A stretch of 53,652 bases of DNA from Bdellovibrionales bacterium RIFOXYA1_FULL_36_14 (GCA_001769975.1 MEPW01000011.1:1-53652), one strand, 5' to 3'; shown: positions 16,735 through 24,841, counted from the stretch's first letter. Notes: generated by a model not told the origin, from the letters alone. Made by a program: numbers and translations.

Positions 16735-17220
16735 ATGGGAACCTTTATGAAAAATGAAATATTCCTTGTGACCTTTTTGTTAATTGTTTTTTTCTCCATC
16801 GGTGACAACAATATTAATTACCGGAGCATTAAAGCAAGTGACATGTATTGGGAGAATTCAAGTAATAGAATGTTGACTTCCGAAAAAAATAATATTTTAA
16901 ATCCAAAAACCAAACTGCGTAGCAATGATTATTATAAAAATGAGGAATCTATTAGACAGGTAAAAAATGAAATAAAAAAACTTTCACAAGAAATATCCGC
17001 CTTAAAAGTGGAGGCTGATTTGACTAAAGAGACGGATAAAAAGAATTTTTTTGATAAATTACTGCTGATGTCTTCAAATATGAGAGAACCAAATAGTGAA
17101 ATAAATTCATCTAACCCCGACGGAAAAAAATTCAAAGATCAAAATATAAATTTATACAACAAGGTCAGTGATACACCCGAAAGTAATCATGGATTAATGA
17201 GTCTGACAGCCGAACCGTAG
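16735..17220 (+). CDS. Hypothetical membrane-anchored coiled-coil protein
   Basis: Not recognised. I choose the ATG at 16735; an upstream TTG (16657) only extends the frame, and an ATG at 16747 with GGGA in front is equally possible. A single hydrophobic N-terminal segment (EIFLVTFLLIVFFSIG) is followed by a polar, Lys/Asn-rich region of about 140 residues with a heptad-like stretch (QVKNEIKKLSQEISALKVEA). Probably inner-membrane anchored with a coiled coil outside. It lies directly upstream of the CsbD-like gene on the same strand, in the stress-type cluster. Confidence 0.5.
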   Translation: MGTFMKNEIFLVTFLLIVFFSIGDNNINYRSIKASDMYWENSSNRMLTSEKNNILNPKTKLRSNDYYKNEESIRQVKNEIKKLSQEISALKVEADLTKETDKKNFFDKLLLMSSNMREPNSEINSSNPDGKKFKDQNINLYNKVSDTPESNHGLMSLTAEP

Positions 17221-17275
17221 CATTATACTACAAAAATTTAAAGCGATTAAATACTGTTTTCTTTAGGAGGTACTC

Positions 17276-17551
17276 ATGCAAAATAATAATAAATCGATTA
17301 AAGATGATTGGGTCAAGATCACACGCATTATTAAGGCACGTTTTAAAAAAATTACTGATGATAACATTGAATCAATGGAGGAAAATCTGGAATTGCTGAC
17401 CGATCATCTCCAAAGTATCTACGGTTATACCAAAGACCGCGCGGACAAAGAACTGGAGAAACTCAAAGCTAGCATCCACGCAGCAACTAAACCCAAAAAA
17501 AAAGTTTCGTCAAAAAATGAAGTTTCTCCCAACGATACACAACAGGTTTAA
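17276..17551 (+). CDS. CsbD-like stress protein
   Basis: A 91-aa helical protein with the CsbD pattern: KDDWVKITRIIKARFKKITDD, then a Glu/Leu-rich helix (NIESMEENLELLTDHLQ) and YGYTKDRADKELEKL, where the family has RYGY-x-K-x-x-A. CsbD proteins accumulate in general stress responses; their molecular function is unknown. A strong TTTAGGAGGT ribosome site lies in front of the ATG. It is followed 31 bases later by the PRC-barrel gene, probably in one operon. Confidence 0.75.
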   Translation: MQNNNKSIKDDWVKITRIIKARFKKITDDNIESMEENLELLTDHLQSIYGYTKDRADKELEKLKASIHAATKPKKKVSSKNEVSPNDTQQV

Positions 17552-17582
17552 TGGCTAAAGCTTTAAACCAAAGGAAAAGAAT

Positions 17583-18344
17583 ATGTTAAACGAGGCAAAA
17601 GCGCTACAAGGTTTCAAGCTCTCAAGTCTAGATGGTGAAATTGGTACCGTTAAGGAATTTTATTTTGATGATCATTATTGGACCATAAGGTACTTGGTCG
17701 TTGACACAGGAGATTGGCTCACCGAGAGGAAGGTTTTAATTTCGCCACATGCCCTAAGAGCAATTGATAGGGATAATAAATTTATCGAGGTCAATTTAAC
17801 AAAAAAGCAAATTGAAGACAGCCCTGCACTCGACACTGACAAACCTGTCTCAAGACAATTTGAAGAGCTTTATCATGGTTACTTCGAATGGCCCGGATAC
17901 TGGGATGGACCCAATATGTGGGGTGTTTCTCCCAACTTAATTGACGACGGTGAAAAGTGGAACCCTAGCAATTTTGGGGTAAATCCTGTTGATCTTCATT
18001 TGCGTAGTACTCAAGATGTTAGCGATCATACTATTCAAGCAATTGATGGTGAAATTGGTCACATTGATGATTTTGTTATCGATTCTAAAACGTGGGCTAT
18101 ACGCTATATTATAGTTGACACAATGAATTGGTGGCCAGGAAAAAAAGTTTTGGTTTCGCCCAAGTGGATTGAAAATATTAGCTGGCTGGAGGCAAAAGTC
18201 TATATTGATCTTTCAAGAAACATGATTAAAGAATGCCCAGAATATACCAAAATGTATCTAGTCACTCGTGACTTCGAAGACGGATTACATCGTCATTATA
18301 AACGCCCAGGATACTGGGTAGATGAATCATCCAATTATATGTAA
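17583..18344 (+). CDS. Two-domain PRC-barrel protein
   Basis: A 253-aa soluble protein made of two copies of one unit. The first PRC-barrel (about residues 9-75) reads GFKLSSLDGEIGTVKEFYF, WTIRYLVVDTGDW and KVLISPHAL; the second (about 144-210) reads AIDGEIGHIDDFVI, WAIRYIIVDTMNWW and KKVLVSPKW. Each barrel is followed by a related tail (FEELYHGYFEWPGYW and FEDGLHRHYKRPGYW). PRC-barrels occur in photosynthetic reaction-centre H subunits and in the RNA maturation protein RimM, and stand-alone copies are common in stress clusters. Follows the CsbD-like gene. Whole-unit duplication within one gene is clear; function unknown. Confidence 0.85.
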   Translation: MLNEAKALQGFKLSSLDGEIGTVKEFYFDDHYWTIRYLVVDTGDWLTERKVLISPHALRAIDRDNKFIEVNLTKKQIEDSPALDTDKPVSRQFEELYHGYFEWPGYWDGPNMWGVSPNLIDDGEKWNPSNFGVNPVDLHLRSTQDVSDHTIQAIDGEIGHIDDFVIDSKTWAIRYIIVDTMNWWPGKKVLVSPKWIENISWLEAKVYIDLSRNMIKECPEYTKMYLVTRDFEDGLHRHYKRPGYWVDESSNYM

Positions 18345-18374
18345 ACCAATTACCAAATAAATTAAGCCAAAAAA

Positions 18375-18409
18375 GTTATGCCCACAAATTTAATATTTGT
18401 GGGCATAAC
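18375..18409 (-). terminator. Strong hairpin terminator between convergent genes
   Basis: A perfect 15-bp inverted repeat (GTTATGCCCACAAAT and its complement) around a 5-base loop. On the minus strand it is followed at once by a run of six T, so it would end transcription of the SYLF gene; on the plus strand the tail is A-rich and less typical, though the hairpin may also act on the PRC-barrel transcript. Confidence 0.85.
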
Positions 18410-18433
18410 GTAATAAAAATAAGACAAATTAAT

Positions 18434-19120
18434 CTATGGAGCATATGTTGTAAGCGCATGCACATACGGCATTACGATTACAGGACTTTTAACACCACTG
18501 ATGTTTAAAATATCCTGCGTTGATACTGATGGTCCGTAGATTTTTGCATTATCTTTATTTTTAACACTTAACAAAGTTCCTTGAATTGCTAATCCAGCAA
18601 AAATTCCCCTCGCACGAGAGTAGCTATAAATTTCGCTGTTAAGTTGATAATCTGTTCCGGCTTGCGCATCTCTTCCAACAGGACCGACGGCTACCGCTGC
18701 ATCAACTCCAATTGTGAAATTATTCTTACTAAACTTTTCAATAGCATTTTCTCGAATAAAAACGAGAACCAAGTCTACTGATGCAACTCCAATTTGAGCT
18801 CCCCAACTGCCTCCTTTTATAGATACAAAGGATGGTTGACTCCAACCTGCTCCAGGAACACGACATGATACTAATCCAGTTCCATAGCGAGCACCCAAAA
18901 CGAAACCAACTCTTATAATGTCAGGAACAGTTGCCACACAAACAGCTCTTTGCAAAAGATCATCTGGGATCGTCTTTTCCGCAATATTCATAACCTCTTC
19001 AAGTACGTTACTTGCATCTTGTGATTTTTTTTCTAACTGAATCAATGAACTTGCACTGACACCAAATGAGGTCACCATCACGACCAGAATCAAAGCTAAT
19101 AACTGAAATTTCTTCTTCAT
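18434..19120 (-). CDS. Exported SYLF (Ysc84) domain protein
   Basis: A 228-aa protein with an N-terminal signal peptide (LALILVVMVTSFGVSA) and a SYLF/Ysc84 domain: AVCVATVPDIIRVGFVLGARYGTGLVSCR, GAGWSQPSFVSIKGGSWGAQIG, a VDLVLVFI strand, then FTIGVDAAVAVGPVGRDAQAGT and IYSYSRARGIFAGLAIQGTLL. The domain binds phosphoinositide lipids in eukaryotes; bacterial versions are periplasmic and of uncertain role. AAAGGAG ribosome site in front of the start. It ends at the 18375-18409 terminator. Neighbouring stress-type genes suggest envelope stress. Confidence 0.88.
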   Translation of the reverse strand: MKKKFQLLALILVVMVTSFGVSASSLIQLEKKSQDASNVLEEVMNIAEKTIPDDLLQRAVCVATVPDIIRVGFVLGARYGTGLVSCRVPGAGWSQPSFVSIKGGSWGAQIGVASVDLVLVFIRENAIEKFSKNNFTIGVDAAVAVGPVGRDAQAGTDYQLNSEIYSYSRARGIFAGLAIQGTLLSVKNKDNAKIYGPSVSTQDILNISGVKSPVIVMPYVHALTTYAP

Positions 19121-19457
19121 CGTTTGCTCCTTTGTATATTTTTAATACGCTAATTAATCTTTCTTTTTTGACATTAATATGAATCTATCCTTGGTCGACA
19201 AATTTTATTATCCTAACTTTAAAATACTTAGTATTGAAAACAAGAAAATTATTACTCGATTATCTGAATAAAAATAAAATAATCACCTTCCTGGATATTC
19301 AGTTAATCAGTTGGACGAAGGCTAACATATCAATTATTAATAAAGACCAAAAGGAGGATTAAATAATGTTCATTTTTGCTTATTATTTAATTGTTTTTTT
19401 TAACTTACAACAAATTTTCATCAAAAACAGATTACATTAAAAAAGTCTTATTTTTTT
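19121..19457. other. Intergenic region with one small ORF
   Basis: Apart from the 24-codon ORF at 19366-19440, I see no gene. It must hold the SYLF promoter, and a GCTAACATAT sequence near 19320 also occurs at 16417, inside the conserved element of small paralogue 2. Confidence 0.4.
19366..19440 (+). CDS. Putative 24-aa hydrophobic small protein
   Basis: A 24-codon ORF (MFIFAYYLIVFFNLQQIFIK plus four residues) preceded by AAGGAGG at 19351-19357, 8 bases before the ATG, among the strongest ribosome sites seen in this window. The first 12-18 residues are very hydrophobic with a positively charged end, as expected of a small membrane protein. It lies in the gap between the SYLF gene and the convergent NifX-like gene. 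No homology can be claimed; the ribosome site is the main support. Confidence 0.5.
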   Translation: MFIFAYYLIVFFNLQQIFIKNRLH

Positions 19458-19796
19458 TCAATGATCACAAACATTAGCCCCAGTTGTAAGTTTATTATTT
19501 AAAAAATCTAAAACCGCTTTTTCTGGATTACTTTCAGAAACACCCACAACAACTTTAACACCATTTTCTTTAAATAACTCTTGTGCTCTTTGACCCATGC
19601 CTCCAGCCAAAACAAGATTAGCTCCCTGCCCACCAATCCATTTGGGTAAAATACCCGGTTCGTGTGGCGGAGGTGTTATATCATTTCTAGTAATGATTTT
19701 CTTACTTTTTTCATCTACATCAAAAAATGAAAACACTTCACAATGTCCAAAATGGTTACAAAGTTCTTTGTTGGCAACTGGTACTGCAATACGCAT
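19458..19796 (-). CDS. NifX/NifB-like dinitrogenase cofactor-domain protein 1
   Basis: About 112 aa, of the NifX/NafY-like domain family (dinitrogenase iron-molybdenum cofactor biosynthesis), an RNase H-like fold that carries metal clusters. Features are MRIAVPVANKELCNHFGHCEVF, then LAGGMGQRAQELF and a C-terminal CDH. An ATG 15 bases upstream would put the AAGGAG ribosome site inside the gene, so the ATG at 19796 is preferred. It is the second of two such genes after the ferredoxin ATPase. No nitrogenase genes are here, so a role in iron-sulfur or redox chemistry is more likely; this is inference. Confidence 0.82.
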   Translation of the reverse strand: MRIAVPVANKELCNHFGHCEVFSFFDVDEKSKKIITRNDITPPPHEPGILPKWIGGQGANLVLAGGMGQRAQELFKENGVKVVVGVSESNPEKAVLDFLNNKLTTGANVCDH

Positions 19797-19817
19797 AATA
19801 ATCTCCTTCATTCATTT

Positions 19818-20177
19818 TTACCAATGGCCTTCAACATTGGAATTAGTTAATTCAGTTAATTTGTTCTCTTGATACATTTTTATAGCATCATTAATTTTTA
19901 AATTTGGTGCTGTAAATATTTTTATTCCTCCAACCTCTAACACCCTAAATGCTTTAGGCCCACAATTTCCTGTAATTAAAACAGTAGCGCCTAGTTCAAT
20001 TATATTTTGAGCAGTTTGTATTCCAGCTCCTTGGTTTGCATTTAAATTTAAGTTATTGTCATGTGCTGTAAATGAAAGATTATCAGAATCATAAATTATA
20101 ATAAATTTTGCCCTTCCGAAGCGAGCATCCATTTGTGAATTAATTTCTTTACCTGTAGAAGTTATAGCAATAAGCAT
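19818..20177 (-). CDS. NifX/NifB-like dinitrogenase cofactor-domain protein 2
   Basis: A 119-aa paralogous member of the same family: MLIAITSTGKEINSQMDARFGRAKFIIIYD, then NQGAGIQTAQNIIELGATVLITGNCGPKAFRVLEVGGIKIFTA. This is the longer archaeal/anaerobe type (MTH1175-like). GGAGGGAATAAT ribosome site in front of the ATG. It lies between the ferredoxin ATPase and NifX-like protein 1, in a three-gene operon typical of anaerobic lineages, in which ATPase and small protein are thought to work together. Confidence 0.85.
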   Translation of the reverse strand: MLIAITSTGKEINSQMDARFGRAKFIIIYDSDNLSFTAHDNNLNLNANQGAGIQTAQNIIELGATVLITGNCGPKAFRVLEVGGIKIFTAPNLKINDAIKMYQENKLTELTNSNVEGHW

Positions 20178-20262
20178 ATTATTCCCTCCTCGCTAAAATA
20201 TTTTATGTTAAAAATACTTTTTTTAATTTTATTCAATTCTTTGAGGTATTTTTTATTAAAAC

Positions 20263-21595
20263 TCATTTTAATTCCATCTGTAACTTTTCCCAAAATTCAA
20301 GAATTGCTTTATAAGCAACCCCTTCACCGCGAGCAACAATGCTTTTACCCTCCATGAGAGAATCATTGACACTTTTATCACAAGGTATTTTTCCAATAAC
20401 TTTAGTATTGCATTTTTCTGCAATACTTAAGATCTGATTGGTTACGTCTTTATTTAAATCAAATTTATTAACCACGATGAGCGTTCTTACTCCAAAATGT
20501 TTAGTAAGATCAAGAGCTCTTTTCATATCGTGGACACCAGAGATAGTTGGCTCTGTTACTATCAAGGCAAGGTCAACACCAGTAATAGATGAAATAACGG
20601 GACAACCGGTACCTGGAGGGCCATCACTTAACACATATTCTGAATCACTTTTTTCTGCCAATTTTCTGGCATTATCTCTAACAAGACTTACTAATTTCCC
20701 TGAGTTTTCTTCTCCGATTCCAAGTTTGGCATGACTGAAATATCCTTGCTCTGCTTTAGATATATACCATTTTCCTAAAATTGAATCACGCTTACAAATA
20801 GCATTGGAGTTACAAACGTTAAAACAAAAACCACAACCTTCGCAAGACATTTCATCAATTGTAAATTTTAATTCCGTAAAGGTTTTATTTATCCTTATTG
20901 CATTAAACTGGCACAGGTTTTTGCAAGCACCGCAACCAATACATTTAGTTTCATCAATAAAATATTTTTCACCGCCTACAAAATCACCTGATTCAATAAC
21001 TTGGGGATGGCAAAGAAGATGCAAATTTGAAGCATCAACATCATTATCTGCGATAACTATATTTTTAATTAATTCACTCAATGACGAAGTTATTGTAGTT
21101 TTTCCCGTACCCCCCTTCCCGCTAATAACTACTAACTCTTTAAAGGGAAGGGATCGTTCTACGGTAGATTTAATAGGAAAATCATGTGTAGTGAAATTAC
21201 TAGATTCAGATTCAGAAATAATTTTTGGAATACAACCATTCCGGTTTATTGATTGATAAATATTTTTAAATATTTCTTTTAACTCCACATGTTTTTCTAT
21301 AAGAACTTCTCCTTTGGAATAACTTTCCGCATATTTTCTATTGAAAGGAATTTTCCCTATTATTGGAATAGAAGACTTTATGGCAAAGCTTTCTATGATT
21401 TCATCTTCACCATACGACTTGTTAATTAAGATTCCAGTCGAAAGCTTTAATTTTTCTGCCAACGAAGCAGCAAGTTTTAAATCGTGTAAACCAAATGGTG
21501 TTGGTTCTGTTACAAGCAAACAATAATTCATCCCTTCCATTGATTTAACGACAGGACAAGTTGTCCCCGGAGATGCATCAATAATCGCTCTTCTC
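20263..21595 (-). pseudogene. Fused double Mrp/MinD-type ferredoxin ATPase, 5' part removed by insertion sequence
   Basis: Reading from 21595: RRAIIDASPGTTCPVV and VTEPTPFGLHDLK are the C-terminal third of one SIMIBI ATPase; a linker leads to a second, complete ATPase. Counting from the ATG at 21540, the second copy has P-loop SGKGGTGKT (140-148), two 4Fe-4S ferredoxin motifs (Cys200/203/206/210 and 233/236/239/243) inside the insert, and SDGPPGTGCPV. These enzymes (Mrp/NBP35-like) are linked to iron-sulfur handling. A tandem fusion is unusual; in most genomes the two ATPases are separate adjacent genes. The frame is interrupted where the ISL3 element begins, and a TAA inside the element closes it upstream. 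Residual translation from ATG 21540 would still give the intact second ATPase. Confidence 0.85.
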
Positions 21596-21610
21596 GGTTA
21601 ACAGTGGATG
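21596..21610 (+). repeat. Left terminal inverted repeat of ISL3 element
   Basis: GGTTAACAGTGGATG, matching the reversed right end at 14 of 15 bases. Confidence 0.88.
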
Positions 21611-21642
21611 GCAGTGAATCACACCTAATTTAGTCAAGAAAG

Positions 21643-21715
21643 AGACATAGAGATCTCATGAGTTAAAATTTTATTACCACATAAACTTTTTAACCAAGAG
21701 GTGGTCTCTATGTCT
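21643..21715 (+). promoter_or_regulatory. Inverted repeat that could sequester the transposase start
   Basis: AGACATAGAGA (21643-21653) is the exact complement of TCTCTATGTCT (21705-21715), which contains the transposase ATG at 21710. RNA carrying both arms could form an 11-bp stem blocking the start codon. Transcripts starting between the arms could not, so read-through from outside would be silenced, a known strategy in other insertion sequences. Confidence 0.5.
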
Positions 21716-22909
21716 GAAAAAATTGTAACACAACAATTGCTTCTTCCCGATCTGCGCTTCGTCAAACAAGAACGAGTGAAAAACTTTCGCTATATTTATT
21801 GCGAAAAAGTTTCTGATTTTGAAGTCTGTCCTAAATGTGCAACTAAATGTTCTACCATTTATGATCATGTCAATGTAACTATAAAAGATGCCCCCATCAG
21901 AAGCAAAATTATCATCCTTAAAATCAGAAAACGAAGATTCTGTTGTAAAAACTGCAAGTCTATCTTCAGAGAACCCGTGGGTGGTATTTATAAACGATTT
22001 AGAACCTCTGAACGATTCAGGCGACATCTCATGTGGTGTGCTTCAAAATTTATGAATTTAAAAGAGGTTCAAAAGCATGGAGACTGTTCTGCCTGGTTAG
22101 TTTATAAGGCTTATTACCAGCAAATTGAGCGTGAGCTTAGAAGATGCAAAAGTTCTTGGCCTAAGACAATAGGGATCGATGAACATTCTTTTCTTCGAAA
22201 CGATAAAACTAAGCGTGTAGATTTTGTAACCGTTTTTATTGATTATAATAACAAACGAATGAAAGACGTTGTACTAGGGAAATCCCATGGTGATCTGCTT
22301 GATTCTTCCATTCAAAAGATTGAAGGAAAAGAAAATGTTAAGAACGTCATTGTGGACTTATCTCCAACCTTCAGGACGTTTGCTCAAGAATATTTCCCTC
22401 AAGCAAGAATCATTGCTGATAGATTCCATGTGACGAAACTAATGCATCCACTTATTCACGAGCTACGCAGAAAAGTCATTGAAGATAATAAAATAGACAT
22501 CAAGAGGCGAAACCCCATCAACCGCCTTCTTTTACGCTATCGAAAGACTCTTTATTGCCATCAAAGGAATGCCATTGATACGTTTTTGGAGTTATCACCT
22601 GAACTTAAAGAACTTTATTGGTATCAGCAGAGGATTTATAGGTTTTACCGAATCAAGGGATATAACAAAGCACGGAAAGTTTTTATAAGACTTACTGATG
22701 AAATGGCAAAAACAAAGAATAAACAAATACTATCTTATCGTAATACTTTTCGAAGCTGGCATGATGAGATTTTAAATTATTTTTCTACAAAACTAACGAA
22801 CGGAAGAACCGAAGGATATAACCGAAAGGCAAAGTTGATTCAAAGATGTGCATATGGATTTAGGAGTTTCAAAAACTATCGACTAAAACTTCTCTATTCT
22901 TGCCAATAG
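21710..22909 (+). CDS. ISL3-family transposase
   Basis: A 399-aa DDE transposase, apparently intact. An N-terminal zinc-finger region has Cys40, Cys43, Cys79 and Cys82; a helix-turn-helix-like segment follows. Catalytic residues Asp157 (TIGIDEHS), Asp216 (VIVDLSPT) and Glu368 (NGRTEGYN) are in family context, with DRFHV and RCAYGFRSF near the end. I use the ATG at 21710 because AGAGGTGG is a good ribosome site in front of it; a GTG three codons upstream (21701) lies inside that site. Confidence 0.93.
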   Translation: MSEKIVTQQLLLPDLRFVKQERVKNFRYIYCEKVSDFEVCPKCATKCSTIYDHVNVTIKDAPIRSKIIILKIRKRRFCCKNCKSIFREPVGGIYKRFRTSERFRRHLMWCASKFMNLKEVQKHGDCSAWLVYKAYYQQIERELRRCKSSWPKTIGIDEHSFLRNDKTKRVDFVTVFIDYNNKRMKDVVLGKSHGDLLDSSIQKIEGKENVKNVIVDLSPTFRTFAQEYFPQARIIADRFHVTKLMHPLIHELRRKVIEDNKIDIKRRNPINRLLLRYRKTLYCHQRNAIDTFLELSPELKELYWYQQRIYRFYRIKGYNKARKVFIRLTDEMAKTKNKQILSYRNTFRSWHDEILNYFSTKLTNGRTEGYNRKAKLIQRCAYGFRSFKNYRLKLLYSCQ

Positions 22910-23081
22910 GTCTTTGGTTTTAAAAATGTAGGAATTTACAACGGCTTCAATTGAAGAAGTGGGAAGCTTTATAAAAAATTGCAAATGACACATTAACTAA
23001 TCAAGAACTTGTGACGATAAGGAGATAAATTTAGCTTATGAGAAACTCTAGAACTCTTTCTGGATATGGGTTTCAGGGATT

Positions 23082-23096
23082 CACCCACTGTTAACC
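23082..23096 (-). repeat. Right terminal inverted repeat of ISL3 element
   Basis: Reads GGTTAACAGTGGGTG on the minus strand, matching the left end at 14 of 15 bases. Confidence 0.88.
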
Positions 23097-23300
23097 GATG
23101 ACAGTCCAACTGATCAATTTGATTTTCAATATGATTAATTATGTAAAATAGATTATTTTCCACACCAGTTCCTAACTAAATTTAAATTAAAAGTAAAAGG
23201 TTTTTAGTGAACTTTCGAACATTTTTTAGATAAAAAATAAAATTTTTGTGCCAAAAACCTAACAAAATCCGGTATCTATATCATAAAAAAAGTTCAAAAA
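23097..23300. other. Flank of the insertion sequence with a possible gene stub
   Basis: No complete gene. On the minus strand a frame from a GTG at 23163 (with AGGAA in front) runs VENNLFYIINHIENQIDQLD and on to the element, 22 codons. It could be the start of a gene cut by the insertion; I do not recognise it. It does not join the ATPase remnant on the other side in frame. Confidence 0.3.
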
Positions 23301-23390
23301 TGGCGGAGACGGTGAGATTCGAACTCACGGAGCAGTTGCCCGCTCCACGCCTTAGCAAGGCGCTCCCTTCGACCACTCGGGCACGTCTCC
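23301..23390 (-). tRNA. tRNA-Ser(GCT)
   Basis: Complete type II tRNA: acceptor GGAGACG with CGTCTCC, discriminator G, CCA encoded, anticodon arm CGCCT-TGCTAA-GGCG giving GCT, and a long variable arm. It is 21 bases from tRNA-Ser(TGA) and downstream of serS on the same strand. Confidence 0.97.
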
Positions 23391-23411
23391 TCAACAAGGT
23401 ATAGATAAACA

Positions 23412-23499
23412 TGGCGGAGGACACAGGATTCGAACCTGCGGACCCTTACGGATCAACGGTTTTCAAAACCGCCGCTATCGACCACTCAGCCAATCCTCC
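23412..23499 (-). tRNA. tRNA-Ser(TGA)
   Basis: Complete type II tRNA: acceptor GGAGGAT with GTCCTCC (T-G closing pair), discriminator G and CCA encoded. Anticodon arm GCGGT-TTTGAAA-ACCGT, anticodon TGA. It begins 54 bases after the serS stop. Confidence 0.97.
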
Positions 23500-23553
23500 G
23501 AAATAATTACCAAAAAATAATATATTAGTTTGTAGGCTGGTTGACAATAAGAA

Positions 23554-24828
23554 TTAGCCTTTACTAATTATTTTAATTCCACCCATGTATGGGATTAAAA
23601 CGTCTGGTACCGTAATAGTACCATCTTCGTTTTGGTAGTTTTCGAGAATTGCAACCAAAGTTCTACCAACAGCCAATCCAGATCCATTAAGAGTATGCGC
23701 AAATTGCGGCTTACCATCAATATCCCTATATCGAATTTTCGCTCTTCTTCCTTGAAAATCCCAGCAATTTGAAATTGAGGAAATTTCTCTAAACTTACCT
23801 TGACCTGGAAGCCAGACTTCTAAATCAATCGTTTTAGTTGCTCCAAACCCCATATCTCCAGAGCAAAGCAACATGGCCTGATAAGGTAAATTCAATGCTT
23901 CTAAAATACTACTGGCCCGGTTTATCATGTCTTCCAATGCCTTTTCGGAATCTTCTTTAGCTACAATGTTGACTAACTCCACCTTGTTAAACTGATGAAG
24001 ACGAATAAGCCCTCTAGTATCTTTACCATAAGATCCCGCCTCACTTCTAAAGCATGGACTATAGCCACAAAACTTTAAAGGAAGTTCACTTTTAGGAAAT
24101 AACTCATCTCTTTTTATATTAGTAAGTGGAACCTCGGCAGTTGGAATCAAATACCAATCTGTATTTTTTAGTTTAAAAAGATCTTCTTCAAATTTAGGCA
24201 ATTGTCCGGTGCCATACATAGTCTCAGCATTAACGATAAAAGGAGGTATAATTTCCTCGTAACCATTTTGGGTATGTTGATCAAGCATAAAACTTATAAG
24301 CGATCTTTCAAGTCTGGCTAAGGCCCCTCGATAAAAAACAAAACGAGATCCCGTAACCTTCGCACCGGTTTTGAAATCAAGCATGCAAAGCGCCTCTCCC
24401 AAATCTACGTGATCTTTAGGAGTAAAACTGAAGTTTCTTTTATTTCCCCACTGCTTAATATTTTTATTACAAGACTCGTCCTTACCAATGGGGACGTCTT
24501 TAAAAGGGAGATTAGGGATAATCGCCAACAGATCCGTTTGTTTTTTTTCCACTTGCTCAAGCTCTAATGTCTTTTCTTCGATTTGTTTTTTTAATTCTGC
24601 CACTTGATTCATTAGATCGTTGGCATCTTTACCGGCTTTTTTCAAGGGGCCTATTTCGTTAGAAAGTTTTTTAACCGAAGCTCTACTATTTTCAACTAAT
24701 TGAATTAAACTTTTTCTATCTTCGTTTAACTTAACAATATCATCGATAATTTTCGTATCGACAAATTTTGTACTTAGTCTTGCTTTAAAATTTACAACAT
24801 CTTCCACTATCGTCTTTAAATCATGCAT
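23554..24828 (-). CDS. serS: Seryl-tRNA synthetase
   Basis: Charges all serine tRNAs with serine. The 424-aa protein has the N-terminal two-helix coiled coil (about residues 27-100) that grips the long variable arm, then class II motif 2 in CFRSEAGSYGKDTRGLIRLH and motif 3 in NGSGLAVGRTLVAILENYQ. TTGGAG in front of the ATG supports the start. It is 13 bases downstream of the TPR protein gene, the last protein gene of the complex I-like operon, and upstream of two serine tRNA genes. Confidence 0.97.
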   Translation of the reverse strand: MHDLKTIVEDVVNFKARLSTKFVDTKIIDDIVKLNEDRKSLIQLVENSRASVKKLSNEIGPLKKAGKDANDLMNQVAELKKQIEEKTLELEQVEKKQTDLLAIIPNLPFKDVPIGKDESCNKNIKQWGNKRNFSFTPKDHVDLGEALCMLDFKTGAKVTGSRFVFYRGALARLERSLISFMLDQHTQNGYEEIIPPFIVNAETMYGTGQLPKFEEDLFKLKNTDWYLIPTAEVPLTNIKRDELFPKSELPLKFCGYSPCFRSEAGSYGKDTRGLIRLHQFNKVELVNIVAKEDSEKALEDMINRASSILEALNLPYQAMLLCSGDMGFGATKTIDLEVWLPGQGKFREISSISNCWDFQGRRAKIRYRDIDGKPQFAHTLNGSGLAVGRTLVAILENYQNEDGTITVPDVLIPYMGGIKIISKG

Positions 24829-24841
24829 ACTTACTCCAATA

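Larger units (their letters stand above)
21596..23096 (+). mobile_element. ISL3-family insertion sequence, 1501 bp
   Basis: Element bounded by imperfect 15-bp inverted repeats (GGTTAACAGTGGATG on the left, GGTTAACAGTGGGTG on the right), 14 of 15 identical, enclosing a single transposase gene. ISL3 elements usually make 8-bp target repeats; the flanks CTCTTCTC (left) and GATGACAG (right) do not match, so the copy may have arisen by recombination or lost one side. It cuts the double ferredoxin ATPase gene. Confidence 0.9.

Noticed and set aside
19458-21595. Nitrogen fixation genes.
   Set aside because: The NifX-like domain proteins are widespread in non-fixing anaerobes; no nifH, nifD or nifK is visible.
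21674-22027. A 117-codon open frame on the strand opposite the transposase start.
   Set aside because: It lies antisense to a clear DDE transposase and has no family motifs or ribosome site; it reads as a shadow of the transposase.
24829-24841. A T-box or other leader controlling serS.
   Set aside because: Only 13 bases separate serS from the TPR gene, so there is no room for a leader.
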